This document shows, piece by piece, positions 17,801 to 27,660 of a stretch of DNA of 47,945 nucleotides. The DNA is taken from NCBI GenBank assembly GCA_030066785.1, contig JASJAZ010000025.1, positions 1-47,945 on the forward strand, given 5' to 3'. Within the stretch, counting starts at the first letter, position 1. Each line of letters opens with the position of its first letter. The translations under genes were made by a program, and so were the position numbers. This stretch comes from Desulfobacterales bacterium. Its GTDB lineage: Bacteria > Desulfobacterota > Desulfobacteria > Desulfobacterales > JASJAZ01. Below the pieces are notes generated by a model. That model searched no databases and was not told the DNA's origin. It saw nothing but the letters and a program-made list of their open reading frames with translations.

Positions 17801-19429
17801 CATAAGGTAAATGAAGAAATTGCACGAGTGCGTCATTCAACCCCTGGTGTAACGCTGATTTCACCACCTCCGCACCATGACATATATTCTATCGAAGATC
17901 TGGCTCAGCTTATTTTCGATTTAAAGAATGTCAATCCGCAGGCACGTGTTTCCGTCAAGCTGGTATCGGAAGTAGGTGTTGGGACCGTAGCTGCCGGCGT
18001 TGCCAAAGCCCGATCGGACCTGGTCCTGATCAGTGGCTATGATGGTGGCACCGGCGCATCGCCCCTCTCGTCAATTAGACATGCGGGGGCCCCATGGGAG
18101 CTTGGCCTCAGTGAAACCCAGCAAACGCTGGTGTTGAACAACCTGCGCGACCGCATCCGGGTTCAGGTCGACGGCCAGCTAAAGACTGGCCGGGACGTCA
18201 TCATCGCCGCCCTATTGGGTGCTGAAGAGTTTGGGTTTGCTACCACTGTTCTGGTCGTGCTGGGTTGTGTTATGATGCGCAAATGCCATCGCAACACTTG
18301 TCCGGTGGGTGTCGCCACTCAAAATCCCGTCCTCCGCAAATTATTTGCCGGCCAGCCCGAGTATGTGGTCAATTTTTTCAATATGCTGGCCCAACAGGTC
18401 CGCGAGTATATGGCGAAGCTGGGATTCCGCACTCTGGATGAAATGATTGGCCGATCGGATCTCCTCGAGATGGATACCGCCATCGACTTCTGGAAAGCCA
18501 ACGGACTCGATTTTTCACGGATGTTTTACGATGCGGCGGGCAACCAAGATCAGGACCGACCACGAAGACAAATCCAAGACCAACCCCTATTAACAGCTGA
18601 GGTGTTAGATCATGATCTGATTCAACAAGCTCAACCAGCGCTAAACTCCCAAAAATGTGTCGTCATCGAAAGTGCCATCCGCAATGCTGACCGAACCGTC
18701 GGCACCATGCTGTCAGGTGAAATTGCCCAGCGTTACGGTCATCAAGGATTGCCTGAAAATACGGTTACATGCCGGTTCAAAGGCGCTGCCGGTCAAAGCT
18801 TTGGCGCTTTCGGAGCGCATGGATTGACACTGCATTTAGAAGGCGAAGCCAATGATTATCTCGGCAAAGGTCTGTCAGGGGGTAAGATTATCGTCAAACC
18901 CCATGCGCAAGCCACCTATGATCCCGCAGCCAACACCATCGCTGGAAACGTTATTTTATACGGTGCTACCGGAGGGGAGGTTTATCTGTTAGGCCAAGTT
19001 GGTGAACGATTTGCCATCCGCAACAGCGGAGCCGATGCAGTGGTTGAAGGGGTTGGCGACCACGGCTGCGAATACATGACTGGCGGGCGTGTGGTTGTTT
19101 TAGGTGAGACCGGTATTAACTTTGCAGCAGGCATGAGCGGCGGCATCGCTTATGTCTACGATCCCCACCAACGCTTCGACACCAGGTGCAATCTGGATAT
19201 GGTCGACTTGGAGATGGTGATCGAACAAAGTGATCGTGATGAATTAAAAAATTTGATTGAACGCCACAAGACATATACCGGTAGCCGCAGGGCTACTGAA
19301 ATCCTGGATAACTGGGAAGATGCATTACCTTTTTTTGTCAAGGTTTTTCCCATGGAATATCGCCGGGTATTGGGTATGATGAGCAAGGAAGACGAGGCGA
19401 CCGAAAGAAAAGAGGTGCAACATGGGTAA
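14867..19429 (+). CDS. gltB: Glutamate synthase large subunit
   Basis: The 1520-residue large subunit converts glutamine plus 2-oxoglutarate to two glutamates, passing ammonia along an internal channel. A 27-residue propeptide precedes Cys28 in HDSCGVGF, the N-terminal nucleophile of the class II amidotransferase domain after cleavage. A central domain follows, then the FMN-binding synthase domain (GGTGASP, GRFGVTTEYL region), the [3Fe-4S] cysteines in CVMMRKCHRNTC (about 1134-1145), and the C-terminal beta-helix GXGXG domain. Its stop overlaps the gltD start by 8 bases, so translation is coupled. The leader carries an ANTAR-type attenuator. Start support is mainly the conserved N terminus, since the ribosome binding site is weak. 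Confidence 0.97.
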   Translation: MKRKLHPKFGLFPPAQGLYDPGNEHDSCGVGFVAQIDGKPSHTIIRNGIKVLENLMHRGAIGGDLKTGDGAGILFQIPDQYFRKECQDLGFDLPAPKTYGIGMMFLPRRDETRKTLKRMITKTVASEGLTILGWRTVPVDSNAIAGQAKQQQPFIEQLFVDGNGLTEAALERKLYILRRCLEQQALPMVGPDECFYIASMSVNTIVYKGLFTAPQLSGFYEDLSQDDITSAMAVVHQRYSTNTFPSWELAQPFRYLAHNGEINTLRGNLNHIRSREPSLATELFGEDLVKIFPAIDERGSDSSCLDNALELLTNSGRSLAHAMLMLVPEAWGIKYPIGADLRGFFEYHAGLMEPWDGPAALAFSNGTQTGGMLDRNGLRPARYTVTADGLVVFASEVGVLDAAPEEVVEKGALKPGAMLLVDFNQKRLLKNGEIKTIFARRQPYRRWVEENKISVRGFYGDIASIQPDFDNLVFKQKLFGYTREDLQVILDPMACEGHEPVGSMGADAPLAVFSEKNQLLYSYFKQLFAQVTNPAIDSVREELVMSLMTFIGNPGNILTEVPQNSCLIKLQHPILANEDLRRIKELNVHGFRSKTLTIGFPADGSEQDLAQELDRLCDRGLEAIQQGHSILVLSDRELPEEQIPIPSLLAVSAVNRHLAKHGHRTNSGVIIETGEAREVMHIALLLGYGATAVNPYLAFETIAAMAIKKHLSKSVSVPVAIENYIHALCKGLLKTMSKMGVSTLRSYRSAQIFQAIGLDQGFVDRYFPGTASLVNGIGLEAIAKEAAERYQHALDRTPPTTKILPSGGHYKLRKDGERHLWTAPAISKLQQASRQNDYELFCEYTNLINNQSEKQFTLRGMFKLKSGKAIPLDEVEPVSDIVKRFATGAMSFGSISREAHETIAIAMNRLGGKSNSGEGGEDPQRYRPLPNGDSTCSAIKQVASGRFGVTTEYLVNAQELQIKIAQGAKPGEGGQLPGHKVNEEIARVRHSTPGVTLISPPPHHDIYSIEDLAQLIFDLKNVNPQARVSVKLVSEVGVGTVAAGVAKARSDLVLISGYDGGTGASPLSSIRHAGAPWELGLSETQQTLVLNNLRDRIRVQVDGQLKTGRDVIIAALLGAEEFGFATTVLVVLGCVMMRKCHRNTCPVGVATQNPVLRKLFAGQPEYVVNFFNMLAQQVREYMAKLGFRTLDEMIGRSDLLEMDTAIDFWKANGLDFSRMFYDAAGNQDQDRPRRQIQDQPLLTAEVLDHDLIQQAQPALNSQKCVVIESAIRNADRTVGTMLSGEIAQRYGHQGLPENTVTCRFKGAAGQSFGAFGAHGLTLHLEGEANDYLGKGLSGGKIIVKPHAQATYDPAANTIAGNVILYGATGGEVYLLGQVGERFAIRNSGADAVVEGVGDHGCEYMTGGRVVVLGETGINFAAGMSGGIAYVYDPHQRFDTRCNLDMVDLEMVIEQSDRDELKNLIERHKTYTGSRRATEILDNWEDALPFFVKVFPMEYRRVLGMMSKEDEATERKEVQHG

Positions 19430-20855
19430 GCCGACTGGTTTTTTAGATTACGAACGCAAGGAACCGGGATATCGCTCTAAAAAAGAACGCTTACAGGACT
19501 ACAAGGCCGTGGAGCTGCAAGCCGATGATAAAGAAACAATCATTCAAAGTGCCCGTTGTATGGACTGCGGCATACCGTATTGCCATGCCTATGGTTGCCC
19601 AGTGGCCAACGTCATCCCTGAATTCAATGATCTGATTTACCGGAACAATTGGCAGGGGGCCCTGGACATTCTATTGTCTACCAATAATTTCCCTGAGTTC
19701 ACCGGACGGGTTTGCCCAGCGCCGTGTGAAGCGGCCTGTGTGGCCGGGATCAACCAGGAACCGATTACGATTCGTCAAATCGAACTGGCCTTGATTGAAA
19801 AGGGTTTTAAAGAAGGCTACCTGAAGCCACAACCGCCTGAGACCTATTTGCAAGCGCAGGTAGCAGTAATTGGAGCCGGACCGGCTGGTTTGGCTGTGGC
19901 CGACTCGCTTAACAAAGCCGGTTATCGGGTAACCGTTTTCGATGAAGCGGCTGAGCCGGGCGGTATATTGCGGTACGGCATTCCTGATTTTAAACTCGAA
20001 AAATGGGTTGTCGAACGTCGGGTGCAAATGATGCAAGCTGAAGGCATAGTATTTGAAACCGGGGTCAAAGTGGGTGTCGATATATCCTTTCGTTATCTGA
20101 AAAGCCGCTACGCGGCCATCTGTCTTGCCTGTGGTGCACGGGGTCCACGGGACTTACCGATTCCCGGTCGTGACTATACCGGTATTTATTTTGCTATGGA
20201 TTATCTGACCCAACAGAACAAGCGGCTGGCCGGTGAATCATTGCGACCTTCAACAGAAATTACCGCTGCTAACAAGGCTGTGGTGATTATCGGCGGTGGT
20301 GACACGGGTTCAGACTGCCTGGGTACCGCCTTGCGGCAAGGTGCCCGTCAGGTCACGCAACTCGAAATCCTGCCTGAACCACCGACAGAACGGGATTCAT
20401 CCACTCCATGGCCCATGTGGCCTTTAATGCTGCGCGATACGCATGCCCATAAGGAGGGTGGTTCCCGGCGTTGGGCTGTCACGGCCAAAGCCTTTATTGG
20501 AGAGAACCGGGTCCTCAAGAGGGTCGCTTGTATCGAAATGGAGTGGCAGCCGACACCTGATGGGAAAGGGCACATGCCGATCGAAAAGCCCGGCACAGAA
20601 TTCGATATCGAAGCAGACCTAGTGATTTTGGCAATGGGTTTTATCGGGCCGGGTCCGAGCAAACTGGTGGATGAGATCGGGCTTGAACTCGACGATCGCA
20701 AGAATGTAAAGGTGGATCACACCCAGATGACCAATGTACCTGGCGTTTTTGTGGCGGGCGACATGACCACGGGCCAATCGCTGATTGTACATGCAATCGC
20801 TAATGGTCGCAAAGCCTCCGACGGAATTCAATCCTATTTAGAAAAGCAATCCTAA
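19422..20855 (+). CDS. gltD: Glutamate synthase small subunit (NADPH-type)
   Basis: The 477-residue FAD-dependent subunit feeds electrons from NAD(P)H to GltB. Cysteines starting at C46 in CMDCGIPYCHAYGCP and again in CPAPCEAACV ligate the [4Fe-4S] clusters. The FAD-binding GAGPAGLAVAD motif and the pyridine-nucleotide GGGDTGSDC motif follow in the usual order, ending with the FAD-closing GVFVAGDMTTGQSLIV segment. It overlaps gltB by 8 bases, and a gap of 145 bases separates it from carA, so gltBD is one operon under the attenuator. Confidence 0.97.
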   Translation: MGKPTGFLDYERKEPGYRSKKERLQDYKAVELQADDKETIIQSARCMDCGIPYCHAYGCPVANVIPEFNDLIYRNNWQGALDILLSTNNFPEFTGRVCPAPCEAACVAGINQEPITIRQIELALIEKGFKEGYLKPQPPETYLQAQVAVIGAGPAGLAVADSLNKAGYRVTVFDEAAEPGGILRYGIPDFKLEKWVVERRVQMMQAEGIVFETGVKVGVDISFRYLKSRYAAICLACGARGPRDLPIPGRDYTGIYFAMDYLTQQNKRLAGESLRPSTEITAANKAVVIIGGGDTGSDCLGTALRQGARQVTQLEILPEPPTERDSSTPWPMWPLMLRDTHAHKEGGSRRWAVTAKAFIGENRVLKRVACIEMEWQPTPDGKGHMPIEKPGTEFDIEADLVILAMGFIGPGPSKLVDEIGLELDDRKNVKVDHTQMTNVPGVFVAGDMTTGQSLIVHAIANGRKASDGIQSYLEKQS

Positions 20856-20952
20856 GATAAAATTAGAAAACGATTTTATGGTATTGATTTAGCGAGTTGA
20901 TGTGGTATGGGGAGCATACGCATTTACTCACGCTTGGCTTAACCGGTCTATT

Positions 20953-20981
20953 TTGACCATCGACACGAAAACGCATAAATT
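20953..20981 (+). promoter_or_regulatory. Candidate promoter of carAB
   Basis: TTGACC (20953-20958) is followed after 17 bases by TAAATT (20976-20981). Transcription would begin near 20988, only about 13 bases before the carA ATG, giving an almost leaderless message. That fits the lack of a visible ribosome binding site before carA. The -10 is only four of six. Confidence 0.35.
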
Positions 20982-21000
20982 ATCGTAATTTCAAACGATT

Positions 21001-22137
21001 ATGAAAGCCCTTTTAGCATTAGAAGATGGACGCCTTTTTCGTTGCCGCAGTTTCACCGGGCCGGGTGAAGCATGGGGTGAGGTCGTATTTAACACTAGCA
21101 TGACCGGTTACCAAGAGGTGCTGACGGATCCTTCGTATCGGGGCCAATTGGTGACCATGACCTATCCGCTGATCGGCAATTATGGCACCAATCCTGAGGA
21201 TGTAGAGTCCAGCCGTATCCAGGTGGCTGCTTTTATCGTAAAAGAGTATCAAAGCTTTCCCAGCAATTACCGCGCGACCCAAACACTGGCAGAATATCTG
21301 CAGGACCAAAAGATCATCGGTGTTGAAGGATTGGATACGCGCGCCCTGACGCGTCATATTCGCCAGGTCGGCGCCATGCGGGCCATCGTTTCGACCCACG
21401 ACTTGGATTCACAATCGCTGGTCCAACGTGCCAATGAAATCCCCGGCATGGCCGGATTGGCATTGGCTACTGAGGTAACCACTAATCAACCCTATTATTG
21501 GTCAGATAACCAGCCCGCTTATATCGTTCCTTCTGAAAACATGGATAATTCGGTGTGGCGTAATCGAGATCGCGCGTTCTCCGTGGTAGCATTTGATTTT
21601 GGGATCAAATTCAACATCCTGCGTCATTTAACCCAGGCGGGATGCGAGGTGATCGTCGTGCCGGCCGAGACAAACGCCGAGACCATCAAAAAAATGCAAC
21701 CCCAGGGAATCTTTCTGTCAAACGGTCCCGGTGATCCGGAACCGCTGACCGGTATCATTGAGGTCATCCGGGAACTTTTAGAGTATCGTCCGATTTTCGG
21801 CATCTGCCTCGGTATTCAATTGTTGGGACAAGCTCTGGACGGTTCGACCTTTAAATTGAAATTTGGCCATCGGGGTGCCAATCAACCGGTTAAGAATTTG
21901 CAGACCGGCCGGGTGGAAATTACCGCCCAAAACCATGGTTTTGCAGTGGATATTAACAGCCTCCGATCTGAAGATATTGAAATCACCCATATTAATTTAA
22001 ACGATGACACCCTCGAGGGTTTCCGGCACCGCAAGCTTCCGGTTTATGCGGTTCAATACCATCCCGAGGCAGCACCCGGCCCCCATGACGCCGATTATTT
22101 ATTTCAACAATTTGTCCAAGCAATGTCCCAAAATTAA
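21001..22137 (+). CDS. carA: Carbamoyl-phosphate synthase small (glutaminase) subunit
   Basis: The 378-residue class I amidotransferase releases ammonia from glutamine for CarB. The N-terminal CPSase small-chain domain begins KALLALEDGRLF. The catalytic cysteine is C269 in FGICLGIQLLG, with the partner His-Glu in QYHPEAAPGPHD near the C terminus. carB starts 75 bases downstream. The product feeds pyrimidine and arginine synthesis. There is no clear ribosome binding site before the ATG, and the conserved N terminus decides the start. Confidence 0.97.
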   Translation: MKALLALEDGRLFRCRSFTGPGEAWGEVVFNTSMTGYQEVLTDPSYRGQLVTMTYPLIGNYGTNPEDVESSRIQVAAFIVKEYQSFPSNYRATQTLAEYLQDQKIIGVEGLDTRALTRHIRQVGAMRAIVSTHDLDSQSLVQRANEIPGMAGLALATEVTTNQPYYWSDNQPAYIVPSENMDNSVWRNRDRAFSVVAFDFGIKFNILRHLTQAGCEVIVVPAETNAETIKKMQPQGIFLSNGPGDPEPLTGIIEVIRELLEYRPIFGICLGIQLLGQALDGSTFKLKFGHRGANQPVKNLQTGRVEITAQNHGFAVDINSLRSEDIEITHINLNDDTLEGFRHRKLPVYAVQYHPEAAPGPHDADYLFQQFVQAMSQN

Positions 22138-22212
22138 TCCAATTTCACGGCTTTTTTTAAGCCTTCAACTCTGATACAAGTCCCGGCAGATTTCATTTGG
22201 AAACATAAACAA

Positions 22213-25200
22213 ATGCCAAAAAGAAGCGACCTTCAAAAAATTCTGATCATCGGTGCCGGCCCCATCATCATTAGTCAAGCCTGTGAGTTTGATTATTCTG
22301 GAGCCCAAGCATGCAAAGCGCTGAAAGAGGAGGGCTACGATGTCATTCTGGTCAACAGCAATCCGGCCACCATTATGACCGATCCGGAAATGGCCGATCG
22401 CACCTATATTGAACCGGTAACACCACAAGCCGTAGCTAGCATCATTGCCCGTGAAAAACCGGACGCGCTTTTGCCGACGCTGGGCGGACAAACCGGCCTT
22501 AACACCGCGGTGGAAGTAGCCAAAATGGGCACCTTAGAGGAGTTTGGCGTCGAAATGATCGGTGCCTCCATTGATTCCATCCAGAAAGCCGAAGATCGCG
22601 ATCGCTTTCGCAATGCCATGAATCGCATCGGATTGCGGATTCCCCAAAGTGGTATTGCGCATGCAATGGACGAAGCCCGCACAATTGCTGCCGATATTGG
22701 TTACCCTATTATCATTCGGCCGAGTTTCACATTAGGCGGCACCGGTGGCGGCGTGGCCTATAATCCGGAAGATTTGGAAATCTGGGCTAAAGCCGGATTA
22801 GATGCCAGTATGATCAGCCAAATTATGCTGGAAGAATCGGTCCTGGGATGGAAGGAATATGAATTGGAGGTCATGCGTGACCATAATGATAACGTGGTCA
22901 TCATTTGTTCCATTGAAAACATGGATCCCATGGGTATCCATACCGGGGACAGCATTACCGCGGCACCGGCCCAGACCCTGAGTGATCTGGAGTACCAGTG
23001 CATGCGCGATGCATCGCTGGCCATCATGCGTGAAATCGGTGTGGATACCGGTGGCTCCAACGTTCAATTCGCCATCCATCCGCGTACCGGCGAAATGATC
23101 GTTGTTGAAATGAATCCACGTGTATCGCGCAGTTCCGCCCTGGCCTCCAAGGCCACCGGCTTTCCCATCGCCAAAATCGCTGCCAAGCTGGCCGTCGGAT
23201 ATACGCTGGATGAAATTCCCAACGATATCACCGGTGAAACACTAGCATCGTTTGAACCGACGCTGGACTACTGCGTGGTCAAGATACCGCGTTGGACCTT
23301 TGAAAAATTTCCGGAAACTCAGGATTACCTCACAACCGCCATGAAATCAGTGGGCGAAACCATGGCGATCGGCCGGACCTTTAAGGAAGCCCTACAAAAG
23401 GGTCTGCGCTCCCTGGAAATCGGTCGTTACGGACTGGGCGGTGATAGGCCAGAGGAATTGCCTGCCAAAAAAATAATAGTCCAAAATCTGTCTATTCCAA
23501 ATTCAAAACGCATTTTTTATTTGCGTTATGCGCTTTTGCGCAGCATCCCCATCGACACCATTTATGAAAATACCGGGATTGATCCCTGGTTTCTGTTTCA
23601 GCTGAAGCAAATCGTTGAACTGGAACAAGAAATCGCTCGAAGGCCTGGCACCATTAGTGCGGACCTTCTGCATCAGGCCAAATCATGGGGTTTTTCAGAT
23701 ATTCAATTAGGATATCTGACTGACCTGGGCGCCGCACAGATTAAAAAATTGCGGCAGGCACAATCCATGCGACCGGTATATAAATTGGTGGATACCTGTG
23801 CCGCCGAATTTAAAGCCGCGACACCCTATTACTATTCCACCTATGAGCAGGAATGTGAAGCCAGGGTTTCCGATCGTCAAAAAGTCATGATTTTAGGCGG
23901 CGGCCCGAATCGCATCGGTCAAGGAATCGAATTTGATTACTGTTGTGTGCACGCAGCCTTTGCCTTGCGCGAAGAAGGCGTTGAATGCATCATGGTCAAC
24001 AGCAACCCCGAAACCGTAAGCACCGATTACGACACCTCCGATAAATTGTATTTTGAGCCGTTAACCCACGAAGATGTTTTACACATTGTGGAAACCGAAA
24101 AGCCCTTTGGGGTGATCGTGCAATTCGGCGGCCAAACCCCTTTAAATTTGGCCACGCCCTTGAAACGCGCGGGAGTGCCAATTTTAGGCACCCAACCGGA
24201 AAGCATCGATCAGGCCGAAGATCGTCAACAATTCCAGGCAATGTTGAAAAAACTAGGATTGATCCAACCAGACAATGACACCGCCATGAGCGTTACCGAA
24301 TCAATCGCGATTGCCGATCGCATCGGCTATCCGGTCATTGTACGCCCTTCCTTTGTTCTGGGGGGAAGGGCTATGAAAATCGTTTACGATCGCAATGATT
24401 TAGAAAATTTCACTCAGGAGGCTATAAAAGTGTCTCCAGGACATCCGGTTCTCATCGATAAATTTCTGGAGGATGCGGTTGAGGTTGACGTCGATGCCAT
24501 TTCAGATGGAAAGCATTCCATCATTGGGGGTATCATGGAGCATATCGAAGCCGCCGGCGTGCATTCAGGTGATTCAGCCTGTGTGATACCACCAAGAAGC
24601 TTAACGCCTGCAATTCTGGATCAAATCAAACGTGCCACCCGTGCAATGGCTCTTGAACTCAATGTGGTTGGCCTTATGAATGTCCAGTATGCGATTAAAG
24701 ATGAGCAACTATTTGTTATCGAAGTGAATCCCCGAGCATCACGAACCATACCATTTGTCAGCAAAACAACCGGCGTACCACTGGCGAAACTGGCCACCAA
24801 ACTGATGTTGGGCCATTCGCTAGCGGATTTGGGCCTGACGCGGGAAATAGTCACTGAGCACGTATCGGTTAAGGAGGCGGTTTTGCCATTCGACCGGTTT
24901 CCAGATGTCGACACTCTTCTGGGGCCCGAAATGAAATCAACCGGTGAAGTTATGGGAATTGATTCGAATTTTGGAATCGCTTACGCCAAGGCCCAATTGG
25001 GCGCCGGCCAAAAACTACCTTCCCATGGAACGGTTTTTATCAGTGTAAAAGATCAAGATAAAGCCGCCATCGTGCCGGTGGCCTCTCAGTTTGCAGCCAT
25101 CGGTTTTGATATTTTAACCACGCGGGGCACATCCCAATTTTTAGCCCATAATGATATCTCCAATACAGCTATTAACAAAGTGTCCTATGGCCGGCCGCAC

Positions 25201-25443
25201 GTGGTGGATGCCATTAAAAATGGCGGCATCCAACTCATTATCAATACCGGCACCGGTGATAGGGAGCGCCGCGACGGTTATCATATTCGCCGGGCGGCAA
25301 TTAAGTATGGCATTCCTTACACGACAACTATCGCCGGTGCGATGGCAATCGGTCAGGGGATGGCTTCTCTGAAAAAGGAAAAATTTGACGTCCAAACCAT
25401 CCAAGAATACCATGCCAAAATCCTTTCCAGCCCACAACAATAA
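22213..25443 (+). CDS. carB: Carbamoyl-phosphate synthase large subunit
   Basis: The full-length 1076-residue subunit makes carbamoyl phosphate from bicarbonate, ammonia and two ATP. The two homologous halves are plain: the first with [17 protein letters not shown] and [12 protein letters not shown], the second with [17 protein letters not shown] and [11 protein letters not shown]. The C-terminal allosteric MGS-like domain follows (about 935-1076), where effectors such as UMP and ornithine bind in E. coli. It lies directly after carA, and purF follows within about 90 bases, so carA-carB-purF may be one transcript. Confidence 0.98.
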   Translation: MPKRSDLQKILIIGAGPIIISQACEFDYSGAQACKALKEEGYDVILVNSNPATIMTDPEMADRTYIEPVTPQAVASIIAREKPDALLPTLGGQTGLNTAVEVAKMGTLEEFGVEMIGASIDSIQKAEDRDRFRNAMNRIGLRIPQSGIAHAMDEARTIAADIGYPIIIRPSFTLGGTGGGVAYNPEDLEIWAKAGLDASMISQIMLEESVLGWKEYELEVMRDHNDNVVIICSIENMDPMGIHTGDSITAAPAQTLSDLEYQCMRDASLAIMREIGVDTGGSNVQFAIHPRTGEMIVVEMNPRVSRSSALASKATGFPIAKIAAKLAVGYTLDEIPNDITGETLASFEPTLDYCVVKIPRWTFEKFPETQDYLTTAMKSVGETMAIGRTFKEALQKGLRSLEIGRYGLGGDRPEELPAKKIIVQNLSIPNSKRIFYLRYALLRSIPIDTIYENTGIDPWFLFQLKQIVELEQEIARRPGTISADLLHQAKSWGFSDIQLGYLTDLGAAQIKKLRQAQSMRPVYKLVDTCAAEFKAATPYYYSTYEQECEARVSDRQKVMILGGGPNRIGQGIEFDYCCVHAAFALREEGVECIMVNSNPETVSTDYDTSDKLYFEPLTHEDVLHIVETEKPFGVIVQFGGQTPLNLATPLKRAGVPILGTQPESIDQAEDRQQFQAMLKKLGLIQPDNDTAMSVTESIAIADRIGYPVIVRPSFVLGGRAMKIVYDRNDLENFTQEAIKVSPGHPVLIDKFLEDAVEVDVDAISDGKHSIIGGIMEHIEAAGVHSGDSACVIPPRSLTPAILDQIKRATRAMALELNVVGLMNVQYAIKDEQLFVIEVNPRASRTIPFVSKTTGVPLAKLATKLMLGHSLADLGLTREIVTEHVSVKEAVLPFDRFPDVDTLLGPEMKSTGEVMGIDSNFGIAYAKAQLGAGQKLPSHGTVFISVKDQDKAAIVPVASQFAAIGFDILTTRGTSQFLAHNDISNTAINKVSYGRPHVVDAIKNGGIQLIINTGTGDRERRDGYHIRRAAIKYGIPYTTTIAGAMAIGQGMASLKKEKFDVQTIQEYHAKILSSPQQ

Positions 25444-25533
25444 TACCTGTGGAAAAATTTACGTATAAATATCAAAATATTGTGTTACACGCGCAAGCAA
25501 ATAACCGCTATGCATGAAGGATTTGAAACTATC

Positions 25534-26970
25534 ATGACCGATCACCAAAAACTACCAGATTACCTCACGGAGGACCAGCCACGGGAGGCCTGCGGTCTAT
25601 TTGGAATTTGCCGACACCCCGAGGCGGCCAAGCTAAATTATTTTGGGCTCTATGCGCTACAACACCGTGGGCAGGAAAGTGCCGGCATCGCCGTGGCGCG
25701 CGATAAAAGCATTATCGACCACAAGGGCATGGGGCTGGTTCCGGATGTCTTTGATATGCAGCATCTGGAACAACTTTTCGGTCGCAGCGCCATAGGGCAT
25801 GCGCGCTATTCCACCACCGGCAGCTCGATTTTGTCCAACGCCCAACCGTTTGTGGTTCATCACCGGCAAAAATCATATGCCGTGGCCCATAACGGCAATC
25901 TGGTCAACGCCCATCATCTAAAAAATGAGTTGGAAACCACCGGCTCCATTTTCCAAACAACCATGGACAGTGAAGTTTTTTTGCATCTATTTGTTAAAAA
26001 CTTAACCCATGGGTTTGAAGGTGCTCTGGTAGAAAGTGTCAAGCGCCTACAGGGCGCCTTTTCGTTCGTGTTGTTGACCTGTAAAGAAGAAGTGATCGGC
26101 ATCAAAGATCCTTATGGTTTTCGGCCGCTTTGTCTCGGAAAGCTCAACGGCAGCTATGTGCTGGCATCGGAAACTTGCGCCTTGGATCTGGTTCAAGCGG
26201 AATTCATCCGTGAACTTGATCCCGGCGAGATTGTCATAATCGATGAAAACGGTGTTCGCAACATTCAAACACCCGCGGCCGGCTTCAGAACCTTTTGTAT
26301 TTTTGAATTTATTTATTTCGCACGCCCTGACAGCACGATATTCGGTAAAAATGTTTATCTGACCCGCAAAGACCATGGTCGACGTTTGGCCCAGGAATCA
26401 CCGGTGGACGCTGATCTGGTGATGCCTTTTCCAGACTCCGGGACCTACGCCGCCCTCGGTTACTCCGAGGAATCCGGTATTCCATTTGAAATGGGGATGA
26501 TCCGCAATCATTACGTGGGTCGCACCTTCATCCAACCAACTCAGAGCATGCGGGATTTCGGGGTTCGTATCAAATTAAATCCGGTCAAAGAACTCTTGAA
26601 AGGCAAAGATATCATTATAATTGAAGATTCCATCATCCGCGGCACCACCGTTAAAACCCGCGTGAAAGCATTGCGCGAGTTGGGTGTCAAGCGGGTCCAT
26701 CTGCGGGTCAGCGGCCCGCCCCACCGTTTCCCCTGTCACTATGGTATCGATTTTACGACCCAGGATGAACTGATTGCCGCCCAGAAAACCATTGCGGAAT
26801 TGCAGGATTATCTCGGTCTGGATTCGCTGGCATACCTTAGCCTTGAAGGTCTATTGGCCTCCACGGGCGTAGCGGATCCGGAGCACAATTTCTGCAAGGC
26901 GTGTTTTGATGGTTGTTATCCAGTCGCTTTCGATGACAATCTTTCCAAAGACTGTTTGGAAAAAAGATAG
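25534..26970 (+). CDS. purF: Amidophosphoribosyltransferase
   Basis: This is the first committed enzyme of purine synthesis, using glutamine and PRPP to make phosphoribosylamine. From the ATG at 25534 it has 478 residues, with an AAGGA upstream at rather long spacing. A longer reading from a TTG at 25480 or an ATG at 25510 is possible. A short propeptide precedes Cys20 in REACGLFGI, the class II amidotransferase nucleophile. The phosphoribosyltransferase half has the PRPP motif IIIEDSIIRGTT. Cysteines in FCIFEF, RFPCHYG and CKACFDGC match the [4Fe-4S] cluster of the Bacillus-type enzyme. It continues the run of glutamine-using genes after carAB. Confidence 0.95.
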   Translation: MTDHQKLPDYLTEDQPREACGLFGICRHPEAAKLNYFGLYALQHRGQESAGIAVARDKSIIDHKGMGLVPDVFDMQHLEQLFGRSAIGHARYSTTGSSILSNAQPFVVHHRQKSYAVAHNGNLVNAHHLKNELETTGSIFQTTMDSEVFLHLFVKNLTHGFEGALVESVKRLQGAFSFVLLTCKEEVIGIKDPYGFRPLCLGKLNGSYVLASETCALDLVQAEFIRELDPGEIVIIDENGVRNIQTPAAGFRTFCIFEFIYFARPDSTIFGKNVYLTRKDHGRRLAQESPVDADLVMPFPDSGTYAALGYSEESGIPFEMGMIRNHYVGRTFIQPTQSMRDFGVRIKLNPVKELLKGKDIIIIEDSIIRGTTVKTRVKALRELGVKRVHLRVSGPPHRFPCHYGIDFTTQDELIAAQKTIAELQDYLGLDSLAYLSLEGLLASTGVADPEHNFCKACFDGCYPVAFDDNLSKDCLEKR

Positions 26971-27072
26971 CCGAACTTTTTGGATTTTCTGGCAAAATGG
27001 TTCCATATGATGTAAAATAGGGATAATTTTGAAAGTGACCTCATCTGTAATCCATGCACTGGGGAAATAAAC

Positions 27073-27564
27073 ATGCTGGAATCCAAATTCTTAAAAGATA
27101 ATATTGAAAATATTCAAAAACTCATGTCTCTGCCGCCATTGCGCAATTTTGAGACCAAAAGCCTGCGGCAACTTCTGAAAATGAGTAAAATCCGGGAATA
27201 CGCCCACGGTGAATTAATCATCCGCGAGGGCGATATTGATCCCTGGTTGTATTTTCTGCTGTCGGGCAAGGTGAGGGTCAGAAAGCAGGGTGTTGATCTG
27301 TTTATTTTGGATAATATCGGTGATATTTTCGGTGAAATGCGTTTGCTGGACGGCCTGGACCGCTCGGCCTCGGTGTATGCCGAAGGCAAAACCGTCTGCT
27401 TGGCGGTTCAAACCAGTGCCACCGACCGTCTGGAAGTAGAAGAGGAAAAAGCCAACTTTTTGGTCACATTGTACCGCATGTTTTCTGAATTTGTCACCAT
27501 GCGGCTACGCCTCACCAATGAAGAACTTGTGCGCGTCAAGAAAGAACTTGACCATTTATCGTAA
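27073..27564 (+). CDS. Stand-alone cyclic-nucleotide-binding-fold protein
   Basis: The 163-residue protein consists of one Crp-like cyclic-nucleotide-binding domain (about 20-140) with REGD near the start and FGEMRLLDGLDRSASV in the place of the phosphate-binding cassette. The cassette glutamate and arginine are kept, so nucleotide binding is possible. There is no helix-turn-helix, kinase or membrane domain, and a short C-terminal helix follows. It stands alone 100 bases after purF, and its partner or output is unknown. The ATG follows GGGG at suitable spacing. Confidence 0.75.
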   Translation: MLESKFLKDNIENIQKLMSLPPLRNFETKSLRQLLKMSKIREYAHGELIIREGDIDPWLYFLLSGKVRVRKQGVDLFILDNIGDIFGEMRLLDGLDRSASVYAEGKTVCLAVQTSATDRLEVEEEKANFLVTLYRMFSEFVTMRLRLTNEELVRVKKELDHLS

Positions 27565-27660
27565 AAACACCACTCCTTACCGCCTACCAATCATATTAAA
27601 AAATTTAATAATTAATTCAATAAATTAGATTGAGACTTGGCTTTATGACCTGCCATTTCC

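Noticed and set aside
22138..22212. Small hairpin GGCTT-TTTTT-AAGCC between carA and carB as a terminator
   Set aside because: The stem is only five pairs, no T-run follows, and carA and carB need co-expression, so termination here is unlikely.
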